A stretch of DNA of 64,000 nucleotides from an uncultured Eubacteriales bacterium (GTDB lineage: Bacteria; Bacillota; Clostridia; Christensenellales; UBA1242), in assembly GCA_949031345.1 (NCBI GenBank), contig CARNVA010000008.1, positions 1 through 64,000 on the forward strand. The letters are read 5' to 3'. This document shows positions 1-7,346 of the stretch, in pieces. A program made the position numbers and the translations under genes. Each line of letters opens with the position of its first letter. Position 1 is the stretch's first letter. Under the pieces are notes generated by a model. That model was not told the DNA's origin, ran no database searches, and worked only from the letters and a program-made list of their open reading frames with translations.

Positions 1-2503
1 TTGACGCTGTATACCAGCCTGCAAAGGTATGACCTGTTCGTGTCGGCGTTGGAAGTACATTCCCTGAAGGTGTATTTCCATAAGTTGCATAATTGAAAGA
101 GTTGTATATGATATCTCCTACAAAAACAGAAACTCTTACTGTCGCTGAAACATTGCTTCCTGCTGATATTGCTACATATGACCTTAAATCATAATACATG
201 TTTGATAAGTTGAAACTGTTTTTTGTTGTAAATGATGTTGTGTATACTCCTACGCCATTTACTGACACATAGCTTTGCCCTGTGTTTGAAATATCTGTAT
301 TTCCGTTTGTCCCTTCGTCGTCCGGTGATGTCAACGTAATTCCAAAAGAACTTCCACTGAAACTTAAGCATTCATAAACAACTGTATATTTTGTATTTCT
401 TGCAAAACTGCCTGAAAATCTTTGATTAAAATTCGCCCATTGCGTGCCGTTTCCTGTATTGTTGCTGTTTATTGTAAAAATGTTATTCTGCAATGATATT
501 GGGCCGTCTAATATGCACAATGCTGGATTGTATAAATTTTTCTTCCCATATGTGTCTCCAAATCCAACCGTTGACGTTGATACAGGGGTCGTCCCACCAT
601 TTGCATTGTATGTGAGTGTATATGGTTTTGCACTCCACTGTGCTGTGAAAGTCACACTGTTGCCATTCTCACCCAAGTATGGCACCGTTTTTGTTAAACC
701 TCCACTGTCGTTACATATATATGTCCCTGTGTCGGGATAACTGCAAGTCCACATAATGAGATCATATCCTGTTTTTGTTGGCACTGGGAAAGTTTTGCTT
801 TCTCCATAAGTGAAATCTTCACTTCGACTTCCGCTGCCACTGTATGTACCGCCATTGTAGTCTAATACCACTTTGTATATATTTTGAGACCAGTGTGCAT
901 AGATTGTGCTTGCACTAGCGGTTGCCATGACCGTGTTGCTTTCAACTCTGCTTCCACCACTTGACGCTGTATACCAACCTGTGAAATAATAACCTGAGCG
1001 TTTTACTGTTGGAAGAGTGCCATAGGTTGAGTTGTAATTTATAGCTTTTGACACAATTCCATTGTTGCTGCTGAAACTTCCATAAGCTTCAACATAACCT
1101 CCTCCAAGGTTTGCTGTCACCCTATAACTTTTTGCAGTCCAGTGTGCATAAATGGATTTATTCCCTGTAGTAGACAAAATCGTCGATGAGGTCACTTTTG
1201 AGCCACCAGACGATGATGTATACCATCCATCAAATTCATAACCAATTCTTGTCGGCGTTGGAAGCGTTCCATAAGAATTGTCAAAATTTACATTTTTACT
1301 AACACTTACCCCACTCCCGCTCCAGCCACTTGTTGACGGAATGACTCCGCCGTTTGCAAAAGCTGTTATAGTATATTGATATGGTGCCCAATGCGCGTAT
1401 ACATTCAAATTGTCTGTGATATCAACAACATTATAATCTGTTATTTGACTACCACCTGTCGACGAAGTATACCAACCTGTCAAATAATATCCATATCGTG
1501 TAGCTGAAGGCATAGTGCCATAAGTATCTTTATAAACTACATCTTTATAAGCAGAGTTGCCGCTTCCACTCCAGCCTCTTGTTTCACTTATTTCCCCATT
1601 GTTTGCATAGGCTGTCACTCTGTAAGTGTTTGGTTGCCAAACCGCATAAAGAGTGGTAGTTGGTGAGCCTCGAAGCGCCTCATTACCATCGCTGTACCTA
1701 CTCCCAGGAGAAAATTCCGCCTCGGTGGCATTCGAGTTTCTCGCCCAGCCTTTGAATGTATAACCTGCTCTTTCAAGATTTGAAGATGGCATATAAAAAT
1801 CAACCCCTGACAAATAGGTCATATCAGAAGGCACTGTTCCACCAGTATTTCCATTTCCATCAAATTTTAATCCATAACAATAGCGGTAAGAGATATAAAC
1901 CGTACCCGACATTTTTTCGCCAGATTCCCATCCATAAGGAGGACTTGTTGTAAACTTCTGTATATGTGACTTTCTGTCTTCATATCTATAAAAACTTGTA
2001 CTGTTACTTCTAGAAGAGTCGGCATTTATATCGTTAAATCTTGCCCCAACATAGACACTCTCGCCAGCTTTTACTTCAGGGTTATGGTTGATATAAATTC
2101 GACCATGCCTTCTTACACCAAATCCGTCATAAGTATAACGCATATAAAAAGTGCTGATATTTGTAGCAGATGTGCTGTTTCCACGCTTTCCCCCATTCGC
2201 ATAATAATCAGAGCCAAATTTCATTGCTTTTGTACCTTCATTTTCATACCAATATATGGAAAAAACATTTCCATTATTTACCGGTGCTGTGCTTGCACCG
2301 CCATTCCAAGCTGTATATTCTGCCACACCTCCATTTTTATAATATCTTGTATAAATTTGAATAGTATAATCATTTGTGCGGGCAATAGTATTATCCAACG
2401 ACTTATCATATAAGTTTGGACAAGCTAAGAGTGCAATTCCGCCAATCAAGAAAAAACATATCAGGATAATATAAATCAATTTAACACTGTTTTTAATCTT
2501 CAT
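1..2503 (-). CDS. InlB-repeat cell-surface protein (3' part beyond window)
   Basis: Reading the minus strand from the ATG at 2501-2503 gives an open frame to the left edge (834 codons), so the C-terminus is missing. A strong AAGGAGG site precedes the start. The N-terminus is basic followed by a hydrophobic segment (about residues 8-27), which fits export or membrane anchoring. From about residue 215 there are repeated modules with the GYxFxGWYT...GGS...AHW pattern, typical of InlB B-repeat/Listeria-Bacteroides repeats; I count at least six. A divergent non-repeat stretch rich in N, S and T interrupts them near residues 620-780 before another repeat begins. The repeats are also visible at DNA level (compare 1-60 with 961-1020). 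Likely role is adhesion or another surface function; the ligand is unknown. Promoter at 2592-2619. Confidence 0.85.
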   Translation of the reverse strand, partial: MKIKNSVKLIYIILICFFLIGGIALLACPNLYDKSLDNTIARTNDYTIQIYTRYYKNGGVAEYTAWNGGASTAPVNNGNVFSIYWYENEGTKAMKFGSDYYANGGKRGNSTSATNISTFYMRYTYDGFGVRRHGRIYINHNPEVKAGESVYVGARFNDINADSSRSNSTSFYRYEDRKSHIQKFTTSPPYGWESGEKMSGTVYISYRYCYGLKFDGNGNTGGTVPSDMTYLSGVDFYMPSSNLERAGYTFKGWARNSNATEAEFSPGSRYSDGNEALRGSPTTTLYAVWQPNTYRVTAYANNGEISETRGWSGSGNSAYKDVVYKDTYGTMPSATRYGYYLTGWYTSSTGGSQITDYNVVDITDNLNVYAHWAPYQYTITAFANGGVIPSTSGWSGSGVSVSKNVNFDNSYGTLPTPTRIGYEFDGWYTSSSGGSKVTSSTILSTTGNKSIYAHWTAKSYRVTANLGGGYVEAYGSFSSNNGIVSKAINYNSTYGTLPTVKRSGYYFTGWYTASSGGSRVESNTVMATASASTIYAHWSQNIYKVVLDYNGGTYSGSGSRSEDFTYGESKTFPVPTKTGYDLIMWTCSYPDTGTYICNDSGGLTKTVPYLGENGNSVTFTAQWSAKPYTLTYNANGGTTPVSTSTVGFGDTYGKKNLYNPALCILDGPISLQNNIFTINSNNTGNGTQWANFNQRFSGSFARNTKYTVVYECLSFSGSSFGITLTSPDDEGTNGNTDISNTGQSYVSVNGVGVYTTSFTTKNSFNLSNMYYDLRSYVAISAGSNVSATVRVSVFVGDIIYNSFNYATYGNTPSGNVLPTPTRTGHTFAGWYTAS

Positions 2504-2591
2504 ATTACACCTCCTTAAGCTTTTCTAAATTTATCTCGTCTTTACTGTATTATTCCCTAGTCCTTTTATTATTATATGTATTTATATAATA

Positions 2592-2619
2592 ATTTTACCC
2601 CCCCCCGATTTATTGTCAA
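2592..2619 (-). promoter_or_regulatory. Promoter with G9 tract in the spacer
   Basis: On the minus strand TTGACA (2614-2619) is followed by a 16-nt spacer and TAAAAT (2592-2597). Nine of the 16 spacer bases are one uninterrupted G run (2598-2606 on the plus strand as C9). The gene start is about 80 nt downstream. A nearly identical arrangement lies before the surface protein at 47677-50655. Slippage of the tract would change the -35/-10 spacing, the classic basis of phase-variable transcription. Confidence 0.75.
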
Positions 2620-2984
2620 ACAAAAACAGCCTTTTTTAAAAAAATTTTATAAAAATGTGGTTTATTTTCAATTTTTTGCACATTTTAACAAAATTTCACT
2701 TAATTTTCTTTAATTATACATTTTTTAAATTTTCATTAAGGCTTTTTTACAATCGCACAAATCATTTATTTCACACCAAGCTATGTCGTAAAAACTTACT
2801 TAAATCATATAATATAATTTGCCAACCAGCCTAAATAAACAACCTACTTTTGTCATATATTTAATAAAATAATATCATACACCTGCAAAGCTGACAAAAC
2901 GGAATTGCGTAAAATAGGAATAGCTTTGAAAACCTATAAAATACAATTTTATTTAAAAAAATCAAAAAAAGTTTTAAAAAAGTG
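2620..2984. other. Intergenic AT-rich stretch
   Basis: About 365 bases between the surface-protein promoter and the tRNA-Val promoter. It is AT-rich with homopolymer A and T runs. I see no open frame with a ribosome binding site and no clear hairpin terminator. Confidence 0.5.
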
Positions 2985-3013
2985 TTGACAAAAAAAAATC
3001 TTTTTGATATTAT
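2985..3013 (+). promoter_or_regulatory. tRNA-Val promoter
   Basis: TTGACA (2985-2990), a 17-nt spacer and TATTAT (3008-3013), ending 11 nt before the tRNA. The layout matches the promoter of the tRNA-Ala gene at 59089-59117. Confidence 0.85.
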
Positions 3014-3024
3014 TAAAGAGCAAT

Positions 3025-3100
3025 GGGAGTTTAGCTCAGCTGGGAGAGCATCTGCCTTACAAGCAGAGGGTCATAGGTTCGAGCCCTATAACTCCCACCA
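3025..3100 (+). tRNA. tRNA-Val(UAC)
   Basis: A 76-nt cloverleaf with acceptor stem GGGAGTT/AACTCCC, D arm GCTC/GAGC, anticodon loop CTTACAA (anticodon TAC), T arm with TTCGAGC, and encoded ACCA. Its 3' part is the integration site of the element that follows: bases 3053-3101 recur exactly at 17291-17339. The tRNA remains intact on this side. Confidence 0.97.
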
Positions 3101-3101
3101 A
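3053..3101 (+). repeat. attL (49-bp direct repeat)
   Basis: Exact copy of 17291-17339, covering the tRNA-Val anticodon-stem 5' strand through the CCA end plus one base. Flanking bases differ on both sides (C/G before, T/A after), which sets the repeat at 49 bp. Confidence 0.95.
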
Positions 3102-3110
3102 TTGTATAAA

Positions 3111-3149
3111 AGAGATACTGCGACCACTATATGTAGTATCTCTTTTTTT
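3111..3149 (+). terminator. Terminator supplied by the element behind tRNA-Val
   Basis: Stem AGAGATACT / AGTATCTCT followed by a T run, ten bases after the CCA end. It lies inside the element, so the insertion gave the interrupted tRNA gene a new terminator; the original one is probably at 17345-17380. Confidence 0.8.
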
Positions 3150-3174
3150 ATGTGTATTTTATTTTGTGTAAAAA

Positions 3175-3197
3175 GTTTAGTCAAAAGTCTAGTCAAA
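3175..3197 (+). repeat. Candidate integrase arm site, left
   Basis: Two tandem copies of a TTTAGTCAAA-like 11-mer. The 23-bp segment recurs at 17221-17243 with one mismatch, each copy inside the element near its end. It overlaps the last codons of the integrase gene. Confidence 0.6.
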
Positions 3198-4442
3198 CGA
3201 AGGATAAAAATCCCCGTATAATAAACGGAGTTCGCCCTTTGGTATGTTTTCCCGAATGTTTGTGTAAATATCGTTTGTGGTGGTAGTGCTTGCATGACCA
3301 AGCTGTAACTGCCTATATTTGTCTTTTGCTCCCAAAAAATATAGATTAGCTGAACAAGTATGCCTCAGCCCATGCAAACAATTATCAATTCCAAGTTCTT
3401 CAAAAATCTCTCCAATTTTCTTTGTGGCATTATTGCAGCTTATATTGAACTTATTGGTTTTCATGTTGGATTTTAAAAACTGTATAAATGCTTTTGTAAC
3501 ATACACCTGTCTTGGTGCATTCTCAGTTTTTGTTCCTCTAATAAAAATTGTTCCCCTGGCTTCATCAACATCTTCCAAACTAAATCGCACAGTTTCCTCT
3601 CTTCTACTTCCAACAATAAGCGAAAACATAACAAAGCTATGCAATTTACTTCCTTTAACTTTTTCAAGCAGTGCTTGCTGCTCTTCCAATGTCAAAGGTC
3701 TTCTTATTTCTTTGTTGGTCCTTTTTGGTTTCTCAAGACCAAGCGTTATGTCTTTTTTTATTTTTCCTGTGATATACGCTTTTTGCAAAATCTTGACAAA
3801 CTTTTGATAAATTCTTTCACGAACTCTTTCTTTTTCAATTTTGTTTATAAACTTTTGAACTTCTTCTGTTGTCAATTTGTCAAGTTGAAGTCTTGGAAAT
3901 GCTTTTGAAAAATAGTTGCGTATAAGTCCGTCCCATTCCACAAGCACATTTTCACTTGGATTTTTGCTTTTGATAAAACTTTCAAAATAAAAATTTATGT
4001 AACTTAAAACTGTAAATACCTTTGTCTTGGTTCTTTTTACCTGCTTAATCTTTCTAGGTTTTATTTGCTTGATTTTTTCAAGCAACTCTCTATATGTATT
4101 GGCTATGGCATAATACAAATAGCCTTCACGCTGTTTAGAGTATTGCCAGCGTCCATCCTTTCTATGATAACAATTTTTTTTCATTGTGTTGTCTACTCCT
4201 TTTAATTCAGGCGTAGACTTTTTTGACATTTTTTCCCTTTGAATAGTAACAATTTTTCTTTCTTCTGTTTTTATATCAAAAGGCTGAGCAATGATTACTC
4301 CTCTTTCTTTTTCCTCTTCTTCTTTTTTCCATGACTCAAAGTTGCGACAAGATTCCAGCTTTAAACAATCTAAAAGCCAGGAACCAATCTCAACTATTTT
4401 TGTAAGTCCGTCATAAATGTCTTTTCCAAATTCTTTATCCAT
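3189..4442 (-). CDS. Tyrosine recombinase/integrase
   Basis: A 417-residue site-specific recombinase, presumably the enzyme that joins the element to tRNA-Val. The catalytic domain shows Arg in VGSRREE, Lys in GTKTE, HGLRH, LGHAS and the nucleophile Tyr in DIYTN. A SAM-like core-binding domain precedes it, and an N-terminal KDGRWQY stretch resembles the arm-binding domain of Tn916-type integrases. About 86 residues precede that domain, more than usual; an internal Met at 4184 is an alternative start, but GGAGGT lies correctly before 4442. Start and ribosome binding site sit inside a 12-bp inverted repeat (4439-4476), and a G9 tract lies about 50 nt upstream. Confidence 0.93.
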   Translation of the reverse strand: MDKEFGKDIYDGLTKIVEIGSWLLDCLKLESCRNFESWKKEEEEKERGVIIAQPFDIKTEERKIVTIQREKMSKKSTPELKGVDNTMKKNCYHRKDGRWQYSKQREGYLYYAIANTYRELLEKIKQIKPRKIKQVKRTKTKVFTVLSYINFYFESFIKSKNPSENVLVEWDGLIRNYFSKAFPRLQLDKLTTEEVQKFINKIEKERVRERIYQKFVKILQKAYITGKIKKDITLGLEKPKRTNKEIRRPLTLEEQQALLEKVKGSKLHSFVMFSLIVGSRREETVRFSLEDVDEARGTIFIRGTKTENAPRQVYVTKAFIQFLKSNMKTNKFNISCNNATKKIGEIFEELGIDNCLHGLRHTCSANLYFLGAKDKYRQLQLGHASTTTTNDIYTNIRENIPKGELRLLYGDFYPSFD

Positions 4443-4476
4443 AATTTACCTCCACTAGGGTTATGGTAAATTATGG
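4439..4476 (-). promoter_or_regulatory. Inverted repeat enclosing the integrase start
   Basis: CCATAATTTACC (4439-4450) and GGTAAATTATGG (4465-4476) are perfect 12-bp inverted repeats, 14 bases apart. In the integrase mRNA the 3' arm contains part of the Shine-Dalgarno and the AUG, so the hairpin could hide them; as DNA it could be a dimeric operator. Confidence 0.6.
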
Positions 4477-4494
4477 ATAACTGAATTTATATGA

Positions 4495-4503
4495 TCCCCC
4501 CCC
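4495..4503 (-). promoter_or_regulatory. G9 tract upstream of the integrase
   Basis: A run of nine G on the minus strand, upstream of the integrase start. CTGACA- and TATAAA-like hexamers flank it, but at 21 nt their spacing is not a standard promoter. It is the third nine-base G tract in the window, all oriented with the downstream gene. Confidence 0.45.
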
Positions 4504-4578
4504 CTTTCTTTTTGTCAGTCAATCTTGCATATTTTTTTAATCCTCGGATATAATATCCTTGGATATCACAAAAAGTAG

Positions 4579-4607
4579 TTGACAAAAAATTGCGTTTGTG
4601 GTATCCT
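4579..4607 (+). promoter_or_regulatory. Plus-strand promoter without an obvious gene
   Basis: TTGACA (4579-4584), 17-nt spacer, TATCCT (4602-4607), in the gap between integrase and DUF3800 genes. The downstream 90 bases contain two small hairpins, one with stem ATGCG/CGCAT near 4672-4683, and then run antisense into the end of the DUF3800 gene. It may drive a small or antisense RNA. Confidence 0.4.
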
Positions 4608-4691
4608 AAAACCAACAAGAAAGGATTTTTCTCCTTATTGTGGTTAAAAGTCTCTGATTGCTTCGAAGGGCTATGCGTTCGCATGGAGGAT

Positions 4692-5507
4692 TTATGTAGA
4701 AGTATCGGGGGCTTTTCTTTTATATACAAAATGCTTATATGGGTCATTAAATCCCTTTTGAGCAAAAATTGGATATGTTGTTTCTGTCATCACAAAGTTT
4801 TCATGAATATCTTGTATTTGATTGCTGATAAATTCAAAGACTTTGAGTTTTGCTTTTAATCGCTTTGACATTTCCACACCACTTTCCATATTCAACTCGC
4901 TCTCTATTACACCAGTAACCACATCTACGCATTGCAAAATTGGATGATTTTTTGAATCTACCTCCTCAATAAATCTCTTTTTTGTATAAACAATGTTTCC
5001 AAACTTATTTGGTCTTCCCATGTGTCTTCTTAAAGCTGTTTTAAACCTATCATTTTCAACAGTAGAATCTGGCAACTCATCAAACAGCAAGCGAAGTCTA
5101 ATGTTAAAATTTGTATAAAACAAACTAAACGCATTTCGTATAAAGGTATAATAAAACTTGAAGTAACTCGAATTCTCAGATTTTGGAAGTACTAAAAGTT
5201 GATTGTTTGGTGAAAACATAACTCTCATTTTTACCTTGCCAGACTTTACAAATGTAAAAAACAGTTGCAAAACAAAAATGTAATCCTGATAATTTTTCTC
5301 TGTAATTTTTGTTCGCTTCATTTCATGCAGTCCTACTGAAGCTTTTGTCAAATTTAGTAGACTCGAAATATATTGATATTCTTCCTCCTCTACAAGAGCA
5401 CCCCCATAAAAATAACTATAATTTCTTACGCCCTTTTGTACTGATTCATCGCAGACGATAATTACATTATGTCGTCTGCTTTTTTTATTTTGTGTAATCT
5501 CACTCAT
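4692..5507 (-). CDS. DUF3800 domain protein
   Basis: A 271-residue protein matching the DUF3800 pattern: an N-terminal strand with DES (IIVCDES), a central LLFDE and a C-terminal LQCVDVVTG segment like the LQxADLLAG of the family. The acidic residues at these places suggest a divalent-metal RNase H-like fold; the biochemical role is not established. DUF3800 genes are common in phages and mobile elements. Start has an AAGGGTG site. It follows the XRE repressor gene by 15 bases, so the two are probably one transcript. Confidence 0.8.
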   Translation of the reverse strand: MSEITQNKKSRRHNVIIVCDESVQKGVRNYSYFYGGALVEEEEYQYISSLLNLTKASVGLHEMKRTKITEKNYQDYIFVLQLFFTFVKSGKVKMRVMFSPNNQLLVLPKSENSSYFKFYYTFIRNAFSLFYTNFNIRLRLLFDELPDSTVENDRFKTALRRHMGRPNKFGNIVYTKKRFIEEVDSKNHPILQCVDVVTGVIESELNMESGVEMSKRLKAKLKVFEFISNQIQDIHENFVMTETTYPIFAQKGFNDPYKHFVYKRKAPDTST

Positions 5508-5522
5508 TTTTCACCCTTTATT

Positions 5523-5870
5523 TTAAAACGGTCTTGCAGGTCTAACATCTTCGTAAGGAAGTTTAAGCATATTTGATAAATAACCAAGCACAAGCAAAGA
5601 TTGGTCATGTGTCAGCCCCCTAACAAGTGAAACAATTTTTTTTTGTTCTTCTGTAAGACTATCAACAAAAATTGTGTTGCTATTTTGTCGTCCACAAAGA
5701 TAATCCAGACTAACCTCAAAGTAATCCGCCATTTTGATTAACAATTCAAAATTAGGCTCTGTTTCTCCTATTTCATATCTTGCGTAAGTTGCTTTTGCTA
5801 AATTCAAATTTTTTGCCATATCTCTTTGCGTCAATCCCATATTTTGTCGCAATACTTTTAAATTTTTCAT
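5523..5870 (-). CDS. XRE-family repressor
   Basis: A 115-residue protein with a Cro/CI-type helix-turn-helix at residues 5-60 (LTQRDMAKNLNLAKATYARYE) and a short C-terminal tail. Position beside a divergent promoter region with paired operators (5903-5988) suggests it is the element's master repressor. Ribosome binding site AAGGGGG. Probably the first gene of the minus-strand operon with the DUF3800 gene. Confidence 0.88.
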   Translation of the reverse strand: MKNLKVLRQNMGLTQRDMAKNLNLAKATYARYEIGETEPNFELLIKMADYFEVSLDYLCGRQNSNTIFVDSLTEEQKKIVSLVRGLTHDQSLLVLGYLSNMLKLPYEDVRPARPF

Positions 5871-5902
5871 TTTACCCCCTTCTTTTATTATATTTTTTTA
5901 TA

Positions 5903-5988
5903 ATAAATCTCAAAAACTAGGGCAAAAGTACTTGACTTGCCTCAGTATGTGTGGTATTTTATTTACATAAATCTCAAAAACTGAGGCA
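5903..5988. promoter_or_regulatory. Divergent promoters with two operators
   Basis: Two 22-bp direct repeats, ATAAATCTCAAAAACTnnGGCA, at 5903-5924 and 5967-5988 (two differences). Between them lies the plus promoter TTGACT (5932-5937), 17 nt, TATTTT (5955-5960). On the minus strand, TTTTGA, 17 nt, TATAAT could drive the repressor, and operator 1 covers that -35. Operator 2 covers the plus-strand start region. A TGCCTC (5938-5943) matches the GAGGCA half of operator 2 in inverted orientation. Confidence 0.65.
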
Positions 5989-6002
5989 TAACGGAGGATT
6001 TT

Positions 6003-6236
6003 ATGAATAGATTTATCAAATTACGCAATGTTATAGTCGATTTGAATGAAGTTGTTTGGATTGGTGCTGATTATAACAGCAAAAAATTGATGTTTACACT
6101 AAAAAACAACAACACCCCATTTATCAAGTACAAGTACATTAACGAACTGCAATATGCTTACAATTTCATATTGTCAAAATTGCAAATAGAAGAAACGACT
6201 TTGGAAGATTATATCAACTTGGAAAAAATTAAATAA
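6003..6236 (+). CDS. Hypothetical 77-residue protein
   Basis: First plus-strand gene after the repressor operators, with a good AACGGAGG site. No family recognised. The sequence alternates beta-prone stretches (residues 5-35) with a helical C-terminus. By position, opposite the repressor, it could be a Cro-like or excision-control factor, but no HTH is visible. Confidence 0.7.
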   Translation: MNRFIKLRNVIVDLNEVVWIGADYNSKKLMFTLKNNNTPFIKYKYINELQYAYNFILSKLQIEETTLEDYINLEKIK

Positions 6237-6263
6237 AAAATCACCCCCTGCCAGGAGTGATTA
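6235..6263 (-). terminator. Terminator of the 6268-6597 gene
   Basis: On the minus strand an ATCAC...GTGAT hairpin with an inner CCT/AGG pairing is followed by six T. It also lies just after the plus-strand stop at 6236 and may act in both directions. Confidence 0.65.
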
Positions 6264-6267
6264 AAAA

Positions 6268-6597
6268 CTATTTTTTCTTGTTTCTTCTTTCTTCGAATTG
6301 CTTGTACTCAGGGTTAATCTGGGTTACTATTGCTGCTTCTAAAGAGTTTTTGCCTAACTGTTTTAGTGCTTTATAGGCAAAAGAAATTCTTGCTAGTTTT
6401 ATTAAATGTTTGCGTTCTTTTCTTTTTAAAACACGCCAAAGTTCATTTATTATTTGAAGTTGCTCAAAGTATTCATTGATTAAATCAAAATCTTGTTCAG
6501 AAAAGTACTTAAACATTTGGTCGTATGATTTAAGAAGTTCTTTCTCAGTGAATTCTTCTAAATCATTCTCAATTTCTTCATTTTCGTTGTTTTCCAT
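6268..6597 (-). CDS. Hypothetical acidic helical protein
   Basis: A 109-residue protein with a very acidic first 20 residues, a helical middle and a basic tail (FEERRNKKK). No family recognised. It is the only gene on this strand between the repressor and the plus-strand module. A weak start context (TTCTCC complement GGAGAA) precedes the ATG. Confidence 0.65.
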   Translation of the reverse strand: MENNENEEIENDLEEFTEKELLKSYDQMFKYFSEQDFDLINEYFEQLQIINELWRVLKRKERKHLIKLARISFAYKALKQLGKNSLEAAIVTQINPEYKQFEERRNKKK

Positions 6598-7022
6598 ATT
6601 TTCTCCTTAGTTTAAATTATCTTAGACATATAGTAATCGACATACCGTAACAGCCTAACAAAATATTTTAACATACAAAAGCAGCAAAACAATTTAAATC
6701 AAAATGCATCAACAATTTTCGACACTATTCGTCAATTTGCGACCAATAAAAAGGAGCCCACATGATATATCAAAGTGAAAAGATACAATTAAAAGCCAGT
6801 TTAGGCGAAGATGAACAACCTTCATCTTTTCCTGCGACTGGCTTTTTTTTCAGTTTGCTGGAAACTAGGCTCACAATTATGCAGTGTTTGGTGCTTCAAC
6901 CTGCAAAAGGCATTGAAACTGTTTCTAAGTTTAAAAACAAAAGATTGCAGCTTGTTTTACTTCGCCCCGGACGAAGGCGGAGCAATGCAAGTTTTTAAAA
7001 ATAAACATTTAGGAGGAAAATT
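6598..7022 (+). promoter_or_regulatory. Leader region before the replication module
   Basis: 425 bases without a convincing long gene. AAGGAG precedes an ATG at 6762, which could begin a leader peptide (open frame to 6998). It runs through a long hairpin at 6791-6852: outer stem AAAAGCCAGT/ACTGGCTTTT, inner stem AGATGAA/TTCATCT, then a T run. That looks like a terminator that reading or binding could relieve, hence an attenuator candidate. A second small hairpin, CTTCG/CGAAG, lies near 6960-6976, and the next gene has a good GGAGG at 7013. Confidence 0.45.
6791..6852 (+). terminator. Long hairpin terminator or attenuator
   Basis: Nested stems as described for the leader region, ending in eight T. 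It stands upstream of the whole plus-strand gene set, so it could limit read-through from the 6762 leader. Confidence 0.6.
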
Positions 7023-7346
7023 ATGAAAAACGAACAGAAGATTCAAAAAACTGATGCTTTAAGAAGGCAACTAAACAAATCAACAAAAACTCTTGAAAGA
7101 GTTACTGATAATTGGATAAAGGCAACTCAAAAGGCAAAGACCCCAATAGAAATGAGAAAAATCAATAAAGATTTTGAAAAGAAATATGCCACCGCCGACA
7201 AACAAGAAAACAAAGATTACAAAAAATATTACGATTTTGTCCATAAAAATTTTGATAATGAAGTCGTTAATAAATGTGTTAAAGGCGGAGTATTCAACAA
7301 AAAAGAATTCATTGACCGGCTTAAAAAAGAAACAAAGGAGGCTTAA
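7023..7346 (+). CDS. Hypothetical lysine-rich protein
   Basis: A 107-residue, highly charged, helix-forming protein with GGAGG before the start. No family recognised. Stop and the next gene's start are adjacent, so it is the first gene of a tightly packed operon with the replication-type protein. Confidence 0.75.
   Translation: MKNEQKIQKTDALRRQLNKSTKTLERVTDNWIKATQKAKTPIEMRKINKDFEKKYATADKQENKDYKKYYDFVHKNFDNEVVNKCVKGGVFNKKEFIDRLKKETKEA

Noticed and set aside
444..2413. Plus-strand open frames over the left surface-protein gene
   Set aside because: They are reverse readings of the InlB-repeat gene; no ribosome binding sites and no sensible products.
2480..2503. Lipobox in the left surface protein (ALLAC)
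   Set aside because: The -2 residue is Leu and the segment fits a plain membrane anchor equally well, so a lipoprotein call is not supported.
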